Assembly (NCBI RefSeq): GCF_026262505.1
Contig: NC_067204.1
Span: 15,602,165-15,666,164, forward strand
Direction: 5' to 3'
From: Trichomonas vaginalis G3
Taxonomy: Eukaryota; Parabasalia; Trichomonadida; Trichomonadidae
Length of the DNA: 64,000 nt
Shown: one piece after another, positions 1 through 8,674 of the stretch
Layout: each line of letters starts with the position of its first letter
Position numbering within the stretch: the first letter of the stretch is position 1
Position numbers and translations under genes: made by a program
Notes under the pieces: model-generated
Told to the model about the DNA's origin: nothing
Databases searched by the model: none
Seen by the model: the letters and a program-made list of their open reading frames with translations, nothing else

Positions 1-38
1 TGAACGATAGCAGTTGTTGTGTTCTCGGTTGTTGACAT
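1..38 (-). CDS. 5' end of a Maverick gene running off the window
   Basis: An ATG on the minus strand at 38 opens a frame reading MSTTENTTTAIV to the window edge. It is preceded by the same A+T-rich leader (about 45-85, containing CATACAAAATAAAAA as written on the plus strand) that precedes the gene starting at 741. Too short to identify. Confidence 0.45.
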   Translation of the reverse strand, partial: MSTTENTTTAIV

Positions 39-126
39 ATCTGTCTTTACATACAAAATAAAAAAATAAAAAAAAATAAAATTAGCGTTATTTTCTGACT
101 TTCACAAAAGACCAAAAATAAACGCT

Positions 127-741
127 TTACATGTATTTTTCAGCAACTTCGTCAAATAATTTTATAGCACTATCTATCTCATCTACTTCAAACGTTTCTT
201 TACCTTTCGTGGGAGCACCATACATTTTCTCAAACTTTTCAAGCAGTTCTGTTTCAGCAGCTCTCATATCGTTAACAAACGCAACCTTAACTCTATTGAC
301 TATACTGTCATATCTTTGAGTTATATTAAATGTTCTTCCTATCTTATATCTCTTTGTATTGAAGTCCTTCGGTTTCTGAACAATGTAAAGTAAGCCTTCA
401 CTGCAACGTTCCGTATCGAATGAACCATATGTTATGAAATTATATCCAACAACTGGGTCAATCCAGAACAAAACTAGTGGTATAAGACTTTTGTCTATAA
501 GATATGTTCTTGTTCCATAGAATCTTACCGATATCATAAGCTCAGGATTTTTTGTCAAAATTTTCTGAGTAGAAGCATTTCTAACCCAGTCGTGGGATGT
601 TTTCTTTTCAGATAGTGTTAGAATGTCTGACAAGGAATATTTTTTGTATTTCTTTGAGTATCTTACGTTTAAATCACCAATTCTAACCATTTTGGTGTCA
701 TTGTCTATCTTTCTAACTGTTTCAAACTCAATGTTTGACAT
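127..741 (-). CDS. KilA-N-like / T5orf172 (GIY-YIG-like) protein of the Maverick
   Basis: 204 residues. The C-terminal half (about 115-200) matches the T5orf172/MUG113 subset of GIY-YIG-fold domains: LLYIVQ, then YKIGRT, then an RAAETELLEKF helix and a GKETFEV end. The N-terminal half, with HDWVRNASTQKIL, resembles KilA-N-type modules of large DNA viruses and phages. Such proteins bind or nick DNA, but the substrate here is unknown. The gene reads leftward, away from a spacer rich in palindromes. Its leader (TTTTATTTTGTATGTAAGA before the ATG) is shared with the next gene to the left. Domain assignment is by motif only. Confidence 0.6.
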   Translation of the reverse strand: MSNIEFETVRKIDNDTKMVRIGDLNVRYSKKYKKYSLSDILTLSEKKTSHDWVRNASTQKILTKNPELMISVRFYGTRTYLIDKSLIPLVLFWIDPVVGYNFITYGSFDTERCSEGLLYIVQKPKDFNTKRYKIGRTFNITQRYDSIVNRVKVAFVNDMRAAETELLEKFEKMYGAPTKGKETFEVDEIDSAIKLFDEVAEKYM

Positions 742-1338
742 TTCCTGTTCTTACATACAAAATAAAAAAAAATATTTTAAAAAAACTAACTTTAATTTTA
801 TTTTGTATAAAAGATACAGTTATATCATGAAATTTGGTCATTTTTTTACGATTTTCATGTGTTTTAGGCGTTCCTCGGTTTTCCGCGGGTCGCAATTTTT
901 TACGATTTTCGAATGGAATCTCTATCCTCGGTTTTCCGAGGGTAGCAAACATATGAGGAAATTCATGAAATTTGTTGCTGAATTCAATAAAAATATATTT
1001 TAGGGTAGAAGGGTATATCTACCCCGTTTTCTACCCTCATTTCTACCCCAGTTATTTTATAAACGTTTCACATGGTAAACGTTATTTTTTAAATTTTGTG
1101 AAAACTCAACGGTTTGACACAAGCCCTAAAATATATTTTACTCAGAATTTTACTCAGAATTCGGCAAAAATATAATTTATGTTAGAATGTTAGATCTAAC
1201 ATGTTTTCTAACATGTTTTCTAACATGGTCTAAAACATACAAAACTCATGAAATTTCATACGGAATTCAATAAAAATATAATTTATGTTAGAATGTTAGA
1301 TCTAACATGTTTTCTAACATGTTTTCTAACATAACTAT
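742..1338. repeat. Maverick spacer with repeated palindromes
   Basis: No convincing gene. The spacer holds two near-identical blocks (about 1,160-1,240 and 1,268-1,332) centred on the palindrome GTTAGATCTAAC and followed by repeats of TGTTTTCTAACA. It also has two copies of a TCGGTTTTCCG motif (about 875 and 920). The second motif partly matches a stretch of the KilA-N coding region near 3,120. Confidence 0.6.
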
Positions 1339-2253
1339 TTACAAGCGTTTTACATGGTATATGTTGCGATGGTTCATGACTCTAAACAATTTCGTAGCTT
1401 CTATTTCTTCTGTCAGTACATCGAATGTTTTAACGATACCGAAAGTTTCTTTATACTTCTTCTTGACGTCAGATAATAGGAAATCGTTAGCGGTTGGATA
1501 GTTTTTGTTCAGAAATTCTAACATGTTCATTTTATCTTCTGCTGGTTTTTCTGCTTCTTTCTTTAAATCTGCATAGTCGTTTCGCATACGTTCTATCTCT
1601 TTGACGGAGTAGTTATATTTCCTCATTGCTGCTTTACATTTTGAACATTGCGGGTTCATTTTTGCGTTATATTCTGAAACCTTACCTGCTAAAACAACCA
1701 AGGCGTCAATTGCTCTCTTTAACTCAAAAGTTGCGGGTTTTATTTGTTCGTTCCATACCTTACCCCTACTCTCTTTATCTCTTATTTCCCAAACACATTT
1801 TGCAACTAATGAAACAAAGTTGTCGTAGGTCTTAAATTCTTCGGATTTGTAAAGGTCAGAGATGTTCTTATATACCATGTCGCAGTCTTTGTCCATGACT
1901 TTGTGGTTGCAATGAAATCCAAGAAACTCATAGTTAACCTTTCGTATGAACTTCTTTATTTCTACTGAGTCAGTCAGTCCGACTTCTATTTCATCGAATT
2001 CTGGAATAGTAAGCTTTTGTTGCTGGATTTCAGGCAATTTGGGTAAATGGTCAATAATGTCCTGCATTTCATAAAGATACTGTTCATTTGTTTCATCTTT
2101 CGCACTACAGTCTAAATTACTTGTTAAAAGTTCTTGCTTTATCTTCTGGATTTTTGTTTCGAAAGTATATGAAGAAGGAATGAAGCTTTTCATCTCTACT
2201 AACATTGAAGTTGGGTTCATGACTAACGAGTTTGGTGCTGTTGTTGCTAACAT
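1339..2253 (-). CDS. Maverick protein of unknown function, helical
   Basis: 304 residues from the ATG at 2253 (MLATTAPNSL). The frame stays open upstream, but that extension is A+T-rich leader matching the other Maverick leaders, so I prefer this ATG. The protein is charged and mostly helical, with a CSKCKAAMRKY cysteine pair near residue 205 that could bind a metal, followed by a predicted coiled coil (YSVKEIERMRNDYADLKKEAEK). I do not recognise the family. The leader AATATTTTTTTATTTTTATTGTAAGAAC matches the early-type motif shared with neighbouring accessory genes (shown here as positions 2,254-2,285). Confidence 0.6.
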   Translation of the reverse strand: MLATTAPNSLVMNPTSMLVEMKSFIPSSYTFETKIQKIKQELLTSNLDCSAKDETNEQYLYEMQDIIDHLPKLPEIQQQKLTIPEFDEIEVGLTDSVEIKKFIRKVNYEFLGFHCNHKVMDKDCDMVYKNISDLYKSEEFKTYDNFVSLVAKCVWEIRDKESRGKVWNEQIKPATFELKRAIDALVVLAGKVSEYNAKMNPQCSKCKAAMRKYNYSVKEIERMRNDYADLKKEAEKPAEDKMNMLEFLNKNYPTANDFLLSDVKKKYKETFGIVKTFDVLTEEIEATKLFRVMNHRNIYHVKRL

Positions 2254-2325
2254 GTTCTTACAATAAAAATAAAAAAATATTTTTTTAAAAAAACCAACTT
2301 TATTTTTTATTTCGGGAAATTTCAT

Positions 2326-2681
2326 GAAAATTCAAGAGTTTTAGACCATGTTAGAAAACGTGTTAGAAAACATGTTAGATCTAACATTCTAACATAAACA
2401 TTATTTTTGGTGTAAAATTCATGAAAATTCAAGAGTTTTAGACCATGTTAGAAAACGTGTTAGAAAACATGTTAGATCTAACATTCTACCCTAAAATATA
2501 TTTTTGGGTCATTTACGCTCATTCCGATGAAGAAGTCTTGACAAAACATTTATGAAGAAGTCTTGACAAAACATTTACGAAGAAGTCATGAAAATTCAAG
2601 AGGGTAGAAAAGAGGGTAGAAGACAGGTTAGATCTAACCTTCTACCCTAAAATATATTTTTGTCGAAAAAAAATGGTTCAT
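2326..2681. repeat. Maverick spacer with three GATC-centred palindromes
   Basis: Holds GTTAGATCTAAC at 2374-2385, 2471-2482 and 2627-2638, each within a larger block of TTAGAAAA-type repeats, plus tandem copies of a GAAGAAGTCTTGACAAAACA motif (about 2,530-2,590). No gene seen. Confidence 0.6.
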
Positions 2682-3344
2682 TTACTCACAATATTTTTGT
2701 ACAAAACGACCCCAAACTTTTAACTTCTTTTCTGCAGCTTCTAATGTTATCTTAGCGAGTTCATATTCTCTAAATTCTCTCTTTAAATCTTCTTGTTCCC
2801 ATTGGTCTAGTTCGTATGGAGAATCTCTATAACCAGAACATATCTCACGTTCATGTTCTATTTGTTTTTCATGCATTTTTCTAACTTCTTCTTCAAACAA
2901 AGGTTTTGCATTCTCTACTGTATCTTCAAGTTCTTCTTCATCTAACTTCTCATGAACTTTCTTGTCTATGGAGTCCATAATTTTTCCAACTGCTATACAA
3001 TATTTTGGAGAAGCCCACATTGCTATATAGTTTACGAGTCTTGGGTCTACATACGTTCCTCTAACCTGTTTGATTTCATCCGGAATTCCTGCATGAACTT
3101 TGTATAAAAAGCAACCCGCCGTTTTCCGCGGGTTGGTATATTCTTCACAAAATGCCTTAAAATACTCTTCCCAGGACTTATTTTCCAACAACCTTCTAAA
3201 GTCTTTCCTAAACTGCTGACACATCTTTGTTGCATTTATATAACCATCCTTGTCTCTACGTAAGACTTCAATACCGTTGTAAGTGCCTTTTGTGAATGTT
3301 TCGCCATTAGATTTGTTCGTGAACGTTTTTGCTTCGACTGTCAT
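2682..3344 (-). CDS. KilA-N domain protein of the Maverick
   Basis: 220 residues. Residues about 20-135 form a KilA-N domain: GTYNGIEVLRRDKDGYINAT at the start, then CQQFRKDFRRL, and a GTYVDPRLVNYIAMWASPKY segment typical of the family's C-terminal helix. The rest is charged and helical (KKVHEKLDEEELEDTVENAK). KilA-N domains bind DNA and are common in large DNA viruses, phages and trichomonad genomes. Short pieces of this gene recur in the element's spacers (about 5,037-5,120 and 11,326-11,360), so the coding sequence has seeded local repeats. The leader (AATATTTTTTATTTTTATTGTACG before the ATG) is of the shared accessory-gene type. Confidence 0.75.
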   Translation of the reverse strand: MTVEAKTFTNKSNGETFTKGTYNGIEVLRRDKDGYINATKMCQQFRKDFRRLLENKSWEEYFKAFCEEYTNPRKTAGCFLYKVHAGIPDEIKQVRGTYVDPRLVNYIAMWASPKYCIAVGKIMDSIDKKVHEKLDEEELEDTVENAKPLFEEEVRKMHEKQIEHEREICSGYRDSPYELDQWEQEDLKREFREYELAKITLEAAEKKLKVWGRFVQKYCE

Positions 3345-3379
3345 TCAGTACGTACAATAAAAATAAAAAATATTTTTGG

Positions 3380-3745
3380 GTGGGACGTCGGACATTCGTT
3401 TGTGGCTTAACCGTCGGACATCCGTTTGTGTCCTGTCGGAAGGAAGAACTTTTCCTGTCGGACATCCGTTTGTGTCCTGTCGGAAGGAAGAACTTTTCCT
3501 GTCGGACATCCGTTTGTGTCCTGTCGGAAGGAAGAACTTTTTCTGTCGGAAGGAAGAACTTTTCCTGAAGTTCGACAGGAAAAGTTCTCAATTTTCGAAA
3601 ATTTGAATGGTTTACGGACGGACAACTGGAAGAACTTTTTCTGTCGGAAGGAAGAACTTTTCCTGTCGGAAGGAAGAACTTTTCCTGTCTGATGGAAGGA
3701 CTTTTCCTGTCTGATGGAAGAACTTTTCCTGTCTGATGGAAGGAC
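3380..3745. repeat. 44-bp and 22-bp minisatellite inside the Maverick
   Basis: Tandem 44-bp units (about 3,413-3,545) containing CGGACATCCGTTTGTGTCC and GGAAGGAAGAACTTTTCC, then shorter 22-24-bp units made only of the second part. Small frames on both strands arise from the repeat and are not genes. Confidence 0.8.
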
Positions 3746-3794
3746 TTTTACTGACAGTAGCAGTACTGCTAGTAGCAGAGATTTTTATCGTCCA

Positions 3795-3920
3795 ACTTTA
3801 CAAATGTAAACTCCTATCGTTCTATTTTCTTCACTAGGGTCTAACACCAAAGTAACCTTACAAATGTAAACTTATATCGTTCTATTTTCTTCACTAGGGT
3901 CTAACACCAAAGTAACCTAT
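3795..3920. repeat. Direct duplication of about 60 bp
   Basis: Two near-identical tandem copies, each with ACAAATGTAAACT, ATCGTTCTATTTTCTTCACT and CTAACACCAAAGTAACCT, just before the tRNA-like gene. Function unknown. Confidence 0.75.
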
Positions 3921-3956
3921 GTACATGAAATTTCACTGCATAAAAGGAAAAAACCT

Positions 3957-4030
3957 GCGCGAATCGGGATTTGAACCGAGGTCTTCGACGTCTGTAGCGA
4001 GGTAGCCCATACCACTGAGCTATGAGCCGC
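3957..4030 (-). tRNA. tRNA-like gene in the Maverick
   Basis: The minus strand has an ideal A box (TAGCTCAGTGG, 4012-4022) and an ideal B box (GGTTCAAATCC, 3967-3977). The total of 74 bases fits the canonical tRNA layout exactly. The D arm pairs well (AGCTC with GGGCT). The anticodon loop would read CTACAGA, giving ACA as the anticodon (cysteine-type codon UGU, but not the usual GCA). The other stems pair poorly, so it may be a decayed tRNA, a tRNA-like RNA or just a Pol III promoter. It sits in a non-coding spacer. Confidence 0.45.
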
Positions 4031-4386
4031 TTGCATATTTTTAAGTAAAATATAGTATATTTGTCATACAGTGAAGGATGACCAAACTTAAAAAAAATAA
4101 AACTAAAATATATTTTTTTCTATCTTAAGGAAATTCATGAAAATTCAAGAGGTTAGAAATGAGGTTAGAAAACGTGTTAGATCTAACATGCTAACATAAA
4201 CATTATTTTTACTGAATTTAGCAACAAAATGAACGAGGTCAGGATGTATGTTGCTGAATTCATTCATAACACCCTTTGTAAGCTCATAAAATGCTTGTTT
4301 TGAGGTCGAGCCACTTTTGGCTCCACCGTATTCTTTCAACCTGAAACATTTAATATATGTAAAAATATACTGTTTTAAAAAATGTT
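4031..4386. repeat. Maverick spacer with one GATC-centred palindrome
   Basis: Contains GTTAGATCTAAC at 4177-4188 within the usual TTAGAAA repeat context. A 64-codon frame (4,145-4,339, minus) begins with MKEYGGAKSG but has no recognisable domain and overlaps the palindrome, so I do not call it a gene. Confidence 0.5.
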
Positions 4387-4971
4387 TTAAAATGGTATGC
4401 CATATAGCTTCTTGAATTTGTTGAGAAATATATGAACGTGTTTTCCATCTGTATCTCTAGTGTTTACATAAGCATAGCCCGCCTTAGTAAAACATACTTG
4501 TAATTTTCTATAGTTTACGCCGGTATAAAGGTAGAAAGAGTCCTGTTCTTCGCTATAGTAGTAAAACTCAAACGTATGCTTGCCATAGTCTGTAATTTCA
4601 ATTGCTTCATCTTCTAGTTCGTCGACAAATTCGAATACAATATCTCGAAATTTGCCTATGTTCTTACTGTTTTCAGAACAAGTGACCCAGCGTAAATTTT
4701 CAAGTCTATTGTCATTTCTTATATGGTTTATATGGTCTACAAAGGGTAGATTGTTAGGATTCGGTATAAAATGAGTTGCAATGACAACATGTTTAAAATA
4801 GTGTTTTCCACCAATCCTCATCCTAGCATATCCGTCATTTTGCTCCCATTCGCTTAAAACTCTTTTTGTCTTTTTGTTTCTGACTTCAAATGACTCACAA
4901 CAGTGAATTTCATATTTCTCATCTAACAAACAAGTTTTCCAACGGTCTTCTCCAACAAACTCAGCGTACAT
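4387..4971 (-). CDS. HNH endonuclease (NUMOD4/HNH_3 type) of the Maverick
   Basis: 194 residues. Residues about 30-60 look like a NUMOD4 motif (FEVRNKKTKRVLSEWEQNDG). They are followed by an HNH core (about 62-110): HVVIATHFIPNP, FVDHINHIRNDNRLENLRWV, TCSENSKN. This is the arrangement in homing-type and phage HNH nucleases that cut double-stranded DNA. The C-terminal 80 residues are unassigned. The leader AAATATATTTTTATTTTATT before the ATG is the accessory-gene type. A degenerate copy of the gene's first bases and leader lies at about 5,150-5,215. Confidence 0.75.
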   Translation of the reverse strand: MYAEFVGEDRWKTCLLDEKYEIHCCESFEVRNKKTKRVLSEWEQNDGYARMRIGGKHYFKHVVIATHFIPNPNNLPFVDHINHIRNDNRLENLRWVTCSENSKNIGKFRDIVFEFVDELEDEAIEITDYGKHTFEFYYYSEEQDSFYLYTGVNYRKLQVCFTKAGYAYVNTRDTDGKHVHIFLNKFKKLYGIPF

Positions 4972-5218
4972 TTCAAATAAAATAAAAATATATTTTTTTT
5001 AAAATATTTTGTTTTAAATGGTATGCCATTTCATATTTCATCGTCTAATTTCTCATGAACTTTCTTGTCTATGTTTTGTTGAGACTTCTTCATCTAATTT
5101 CTCATGAACTTTCTTGTCTATGTTTTGTTGAGACTTTCTTGTCTATGTTTTGTCAACGGTCTGTTCCAACAAACTCAGCGTACAGTTCAAATAAAAATAA
5201 AAAAATATTTTTTTTTCT
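4972..5218. repeat. Maverick spacer made of copied coding pieces
   Basis: Two to three tandem copies of TTTCTCATGAACTTTCTTGT, which match the KilA-N gene near 2,945. Then comes a partial copy of the start of the HNH gene with its leader (about 5,150-5,215). Confidence 0.6.
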
Positions 5219-5803
5219 TTACTTTACGTAACCACCAGCTACCATAAGTCTTTGACGCCAACCCATACCAGCTAATGAAGGTTGGCTTGGTTTAGTTTGG
5301 AAACTAACCTTTGGTTTTGGTTTTTCTTCAGTTTTTGGCTCACCTTCTTCTATCGGTTTTTCGTCACTTTTCGGTTCATCTGACTTTACCTCACTTGCAG
5401 GTTTAGTTGTGTCGTCAACATCTTCATAAATGTCATATGCCATTTGTTTTTGTTTTCCTTTCAACTTTTTGTGTTTGTTGTAAAGTTTAGAATATTTCGA
5501 CTCTAAGTCAATGAGATGTTCTATAATGAACTGTTGGTCAGTGAAGAATACCTTCCCATCTGTTGTCTCGAAAGCTCCTTCAGACTTCAATATTTTATTT
5601 GTGAGAGTCTGTTTCTTTTTTGAGATACTAGCCGTTCCATTTCTATGAAAAGTGACTTTATAGTTAGGGTTTGTATTTCCAGACCTGGCACTTTCTATTA
5701 TTGAATTTTTCTCTTCATCTGTAAGTTCTTTGACAGGTTTTGACAATGGTTCTGAACTTTTTGTTTGTGGTGTCAAATCTACCGTTTCAACTTCTTCGGT
5801 CAT
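5219..5803 (-). CDS. Maverick protein with lysine/proline-rich tail
   Basis: 194 residues with acidic and low-complexity ends (EKPIEEGEPKTEEKPKPK) around a helical middle (VFFTDQQFIIEHLIDLESKY). The end, SLAGMGWRQRLMVAGGYVK, is a compact basic segment. No family recognised. Its position among virion-type genes suggests a structural or scaffolding role, which is inference. The leader TTTTTTACTGAGATGAA directly before the ATG is identical to that of the next gene at 5978, so the two are probably expressed together. Confidence 0.55.
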   Translation of the reverse strand: MTEEVETVDLTPQTKSSEPLSKPVKELTDEEKNSIIESARSGNTNPNYKVTFHRNGTASISKKKQTLTNKILKSEGAFETTDGKVFFTDQQFIIEHLIDLESKYSKLYNKHKKLKGKQKQMAYDIYEDVDDTTKPASEVKSDEPKSDEKPIEEGEPKTEEKPKPKVSFQTKPSQPSLAGMGWRQRLMVAGGYVK

Positions 5804-5822
5804 TTCATCTCAGTAAAAAATT

Positions 5823-5978
5823 TTAGTTTGGTTTGTTTTCAACTGGTTGTTTAGGTTTTTTAAGTCGGTCTAAAACTTCCTGAGGTATAGGAAGAACTTG
5901 ACAAACACGTGGTTGTGTAACTGCTGGAAGTCGACAAATCCATCTTGAACCCATTTGTCTCAATGCTGTATTGTTCAT
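5823..5978 (-). CDS. Small Maverick protein, 51 aa
   Basis: MNNTALRQMGSRWICRLP at the start and PQEVLDRLKKPKQP near the end. It begins 17 bases after an exact copy of the leader motif TTTTTTACTGAGATGAA used by the gene at 5803. It fills the gap between two larger genes with no other use for the space. No known domain. Confidence 0.55.
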   Translation of the reverse strand: MNNTALRQMGSRWICRLPAVTQPRVCQVLPIPQEVLDRLKKPKQPVENKPN

Positions 5979-5997
5979 TTCATCTCAGTAAAAAACT

Positions 5998-6399
5998 TTA
6001 CATTCCCCAAGTTTGAGGTGGTTGCGGTTGGTTATTGTTTACCCACTGTTGTGCATGGTTATATCCTCTGTTAAAGAATCTTTCACCTTGGTCCATGTAG
6101 TGTCCTGCTTGGTTATAGTAGTCATTTGCTTTGTTATAGTAGTTTCCTGCTTGTCTTCCTACATTGTCCATCCATCCTTGAACTTTTCCTCTTGTTTCAG
6201 GATTTGGAATAAGATTTGCTGCATCTCGTGCTACCTCCCAACCTTTCTGTACAGTTTGTATAATAGGTTGTGCTTTCTCTTTCAGTATACCTAATGTACT
6301 CAAAATCTTCCTTCCAATTCCAAATGCACCTCTGGCTATTGTTCCCACTGCGGGCAAAAATCTGGATGCAACTCCTGCTAATGCGCCAAATAAACCCAT
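5998..6399 (-). CDS. Putative minor virion protein (pVI-like membrane-active type)
   Basis: 133 residues. The N-terminus (MGLFGALAGVASRFLPAVGT) is a glycine-rich amphipathic helix, followed by a second one (GRKILSTLGILKE). The tail is rich in Asn, Gln, Tyr and Pro (NYYNKANDYYNQAGHYMDQG). Short proteins with such an N-terminus are common in Polintons and adenovirus-like systems, where they act as minor capsid or membrane-lytic proteins. The role here is inferred from composition and position. The start is only 17 bp from the divergent integrase start at 6417. Confidence 0.45.
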   Translation of the reverse strand: MGLFGALAGVASRFLPAVGTIARGAFGIGRKILSTLGILKEKAQPIIQTVQKGWEVARDAANLIPNPETRGKVQGWMDNVGRQAGNYYNKANDYYNQAGHYMDQGERFFNRGYNHAQQWVNNNQPQPPQTWGM

Positions 6400-6416
6400 T
6401 TCTTATGGGTTAAAAA
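6400..6416. promoter_or_regulatory. 17-bp divergent intergenic region
   Basis: The only sequence (TTCTTATGGGTTAAAAA) between the minus-strand ATG at 6399 and the plus-strand ATG at 6417. Each gene must place its start signals here or inside the other gene. Confidence 0.5.
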
Positions 6417-7376
6417 ATGACGAATCCAAACAAGGACCCCTATGTTTCTAAAGCGACAAAGAAAGCACTCATGGTAAAAATCTTTAGTTCAACACCAAAT
6501 GCTTGGTTTATGGATATCATGGAAAACATTCCGAGGTATAGAGAAGATGGACCACCATACTGGCTAATATTTGTCGGTCAAAACACAAGATACTGTGAAG
6601 CCATACCATTACAGTCCAAAAATATTTTAGATGTGAAAACTGCTTTGACAATATTTGTTGACAAATACCATCCAACAAAACTGACATCTGACTGTGAAAG
6701 TTCTTTCAAATCAGACGATATTAAAAACTATCTGCGTTCAAAAAATGTAAACCAATATTTCATTGTCGACCAAAACCATTCTGCTCTTGGTGTCATTGAC
6801 AGTTGTATAAAAATCTTAAGAGACTTAAACCAACCACAAGGTGGTGAAGCAAATGAAATGTCATATGACGACAAATATAGACACTTCTCCATGGCAAAGA
6901 TGAGACAAGTTTTAAATATTTACAATAGCCGTAAACAAAAAGGTTTGGGAAACCACTCCCCCGAAGAAATGAAAAACAACCCTGACTTAGAGAAAGACTA
7001 TATATTTAATAGTTTAGTCAAAAGAGACAAACAAGAAAGAATGCCAGGCTTCAAACTTAAGAAAGGCGACAAAGTAAAAATAGAAATACCTAAACGCGAC
7101 CCATATGAAAATACTATTGACTATGACAACAATGGGAACCCGACAGGTACTCACATTCGTGTTCGTAAAAATAGAAGAAAGTATACAAGAGAATATTATG
7201 AAGTTTTAGGCAAACATGGCAAAATGTACAGACTGCAAGCAGAAGATAAAACTACTATTGTCAGACCTCGTTTCAAACTTGTCAAAGTTCAAGGTGGTAT
7301 ACTTTCAAAGACAGTTCCTAACAAATATAAGACAACTCCTGACGAATATGCTAAAGAAGTTGAAAATGACGACTAA
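6417..7376 (+). CDS. Maverick/Polinton retroviral-type integrase
   Basis: 319 residues. The catalytic RNase H-fold domain (about 20-165) shows WFMDIMENI for the first acidic strand, YWLIFVGQNTRYCEAIPL and a KLTSDCESSFKSDDI second acidic site. An ILRDLN helix follows. The C-terminal part (about 215-310: KKGDKVKIEI, REYYEVLGKHGKMYRLQ, RPRFKLVKV) is the SH3/chromo-like DNA-binding module of this family. It joins linear element ends to host DNA. The last four bases overlap the convergent fibre gene. This gene makes the Maverick assignment secure. Confidence 0.85.
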   Translation: MTNPNKDPYVSKATKKALMVKIFSSTPNAWFMDIMENIPRYREDGPPYWLIFVGQNTRYCEAIPLQSKNILDVKTALTIFVDKYHPTKLTSDCESSFKSDDIKNYLRSKNVNQYFIVDQNHSALGVIDSCIKILRDLNQPQGGEANEMSYDDKYRHFSMAKMRQVLNIYNSRKQKGLGNHSPEEMKNNPDLEKDYIFNSLVKRDKQERMPGFKLKKGDKVKIEIPKRDPYENTIDYDNNGNPTGTHIRVRKNRRKYTREYYEVLGKHGKMYRLQAEDKTTIVRPRFKLVKVQGGILSKTVPNKYKTTPDEYAKEVENDD

Positions 7377-8656
7377 GCAATTCTATACCATGCGTAAACT
7401 GTCATGTAAGGTGGCATGTAGTCTTTACTTTGTCCCGTTGTTTGTGTATATCCTGTAACGCGATGTGTATGGTTTCCATCTCCCTGAGTGTCACTCCAGT
7501 AACAATTTATAGCAAACTGAACGTCGTCTTTAACATCATATCCTTTACCTTTTTTCAAGGCGTGCCAATCCCAAAATTTATGCTTATGCCAACCTGCTTG
7601 AGATGTACTTAAATCTATGTAGTGACTGTGCGCAGGTAAGTTTTCACCTGAAATCGTTTTACTTCCACCTGTTTCCTTTGAAGAGTTTGCACAATACAAA
7701 AACCTGTCGACTATTTGAGTCCAAGTTCCGAGACCAAGTACTACTTCTGGTCTGGTAGAGTTCATTGACGTGTAAATAGAACCTATAGGATATAGTGTTT
7801 GAAGTATTTCTGTCTTTAACGTTTGAAGCTCTGTTTTGTCAGCTTTTTTATCTAACTCATCGTTAACATATGTTTTGTCAGCTTTCTTATCATATAAATC
7901 TTGAGCAGTGAATTTAACTTTGTTTTCATCCTCCATGACATAGACATTTCTACATCTAATGTATTTCATCGTTGTTATGTCATCCTCCGATGTTAAACCT
8001 TGTGGAAAGTTAGGAGGTTTCCAATTTAATACATCCCCACCAGTTCCATCAGGTTCTTCAACCGTTCCTGCAATATTTTCTATACCAACAGTTGCGAAGA
8101 AATCGTGTGTATGTCCAACGTCACTTTTCTTGTTTAAGGTTTCTTGTAAGTTTGTAATATTTGCAATGGTATGTGTATGAGTCTTTTTAGAATATTCTTT
8201 GTCAGCTCTTGTCACTTCACTTGACATTTTATTGTCAACATATGTTTTATCCGCTTTGTCATCTAACATTTCTTGAAGTTCATCTACGTCATAGATGTTA
8301 TGTGTATGATGTTTTTGTGGGTATGTTCTATCTGTCCATGCGAGAATATAGTCTCTTGTTGCATCTACATACTCTTTGTCAGCTTTGTTGTCAATATCTG
8401 CCTTCAAAAGAAGTTCATCTATAGGTTTCTCGTTTAAAGTTCTTTTTGTTGGATTTATACAAACAGTATGGTTCTTACTGTCTTGAAACAGAAACTCGTC
8501 TGTCATTGGGTTTATCGTCAGTTTTAAGTTTCCTTCTTTCAATGACTCAGATATCTTAGAATAGTTTGAAAAGTTTGTTGTGTTCTTATTTAGAGCTTGT
8601 ACAATGAGTTGTCGGTTGTGTTGTATTTCTCTCATAGACGCTGTTTCTTTCGACAT
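7373..8656 (-). CDS. Tail-fibre / collar-like protein of the Maverick
   Basis: 427 residues. The middle has repeated ADKEYVD / KADKTYVD segments and H-x-H motifs (KKTHTHTI, VGHTHDFF), typical of trimeric fibre stalks. The C-terminal third (about 290-427: YPIGSIYTSMNST, LGTWTQIVDRFLY, LPAHSH, DYMPPYMTVYAWYR) matches the phage tail-collar / short-fibre receptor-binding fold. Fibre-like genes have been reported in trichomonad Mavericks. The likely role is attachment of a particle, if one is made. It runs toward the integrase with a 4-bp overlap, and its start faces the 8675 gene across 18 bp. Confidence 0.75.
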   Translation of the reverse strand: MSKETASMREIQHNRQLIVQALNKNTTNFSNYSKISESLKEGNLKLTINPMTDEFLFQDSKNHTVCINPTKRTLNEKPIDELLLKADIDNKADKEYVDATRDYILAWTDRTYPQKHHTHNIYDVDELQEMLDDKADKTYVDNKMSSEVTRADKEYSKKTHTHTIANITNLQETLNKKSDVGHTHDFFATVGIENIAGTVEEPDGTGGDVLNWKPPNFPQGLTSEDDITTMKYIRCRNVYVMEDENKVKFTAQDLYDKKADKTYVNDELDKKADKTELQTLKTEILQTLYPIGSIYTSMNSTRPEVVLGLGTWTQIVDRFLYCANSSKETGGSKTISGENLPAHSHYIDLSTSQAGWHKHKFWDWHALKKGKGYDVKDDVQFAINCYWSDTQGDGNHTHRVTGYTQTTGQSKDYMPPYMTVYAWYRIA

Positions 8657-8674
8657 TTTTATTCTAGATAAAAT
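8657..8674. promoter_or_regulatory. 18-bp divergent intergenic region
   Basis: TTTTATTCTAGATAAAAT lies between the minus ATG at 8656 and the plus ATG at 8675. It is nearly palindromic (ATTTTATC on one side, TTTTATTC on the other), suiting a bidirectional start signal. The same AGATAAAA core recurs before the gene starting at 10148. Confidence 0.5.

Noticed and set aside
3329-3692. Overlapping frames on both strands near 3.5 kb
   Set aside because: All derive from the 44-bp minisatellite.
4145-4339. 64-residue frame MKEYGGAKSG in the Maverick
   Set aside because: No domain, and it runs through the repeated palindrome block. Support too weak.
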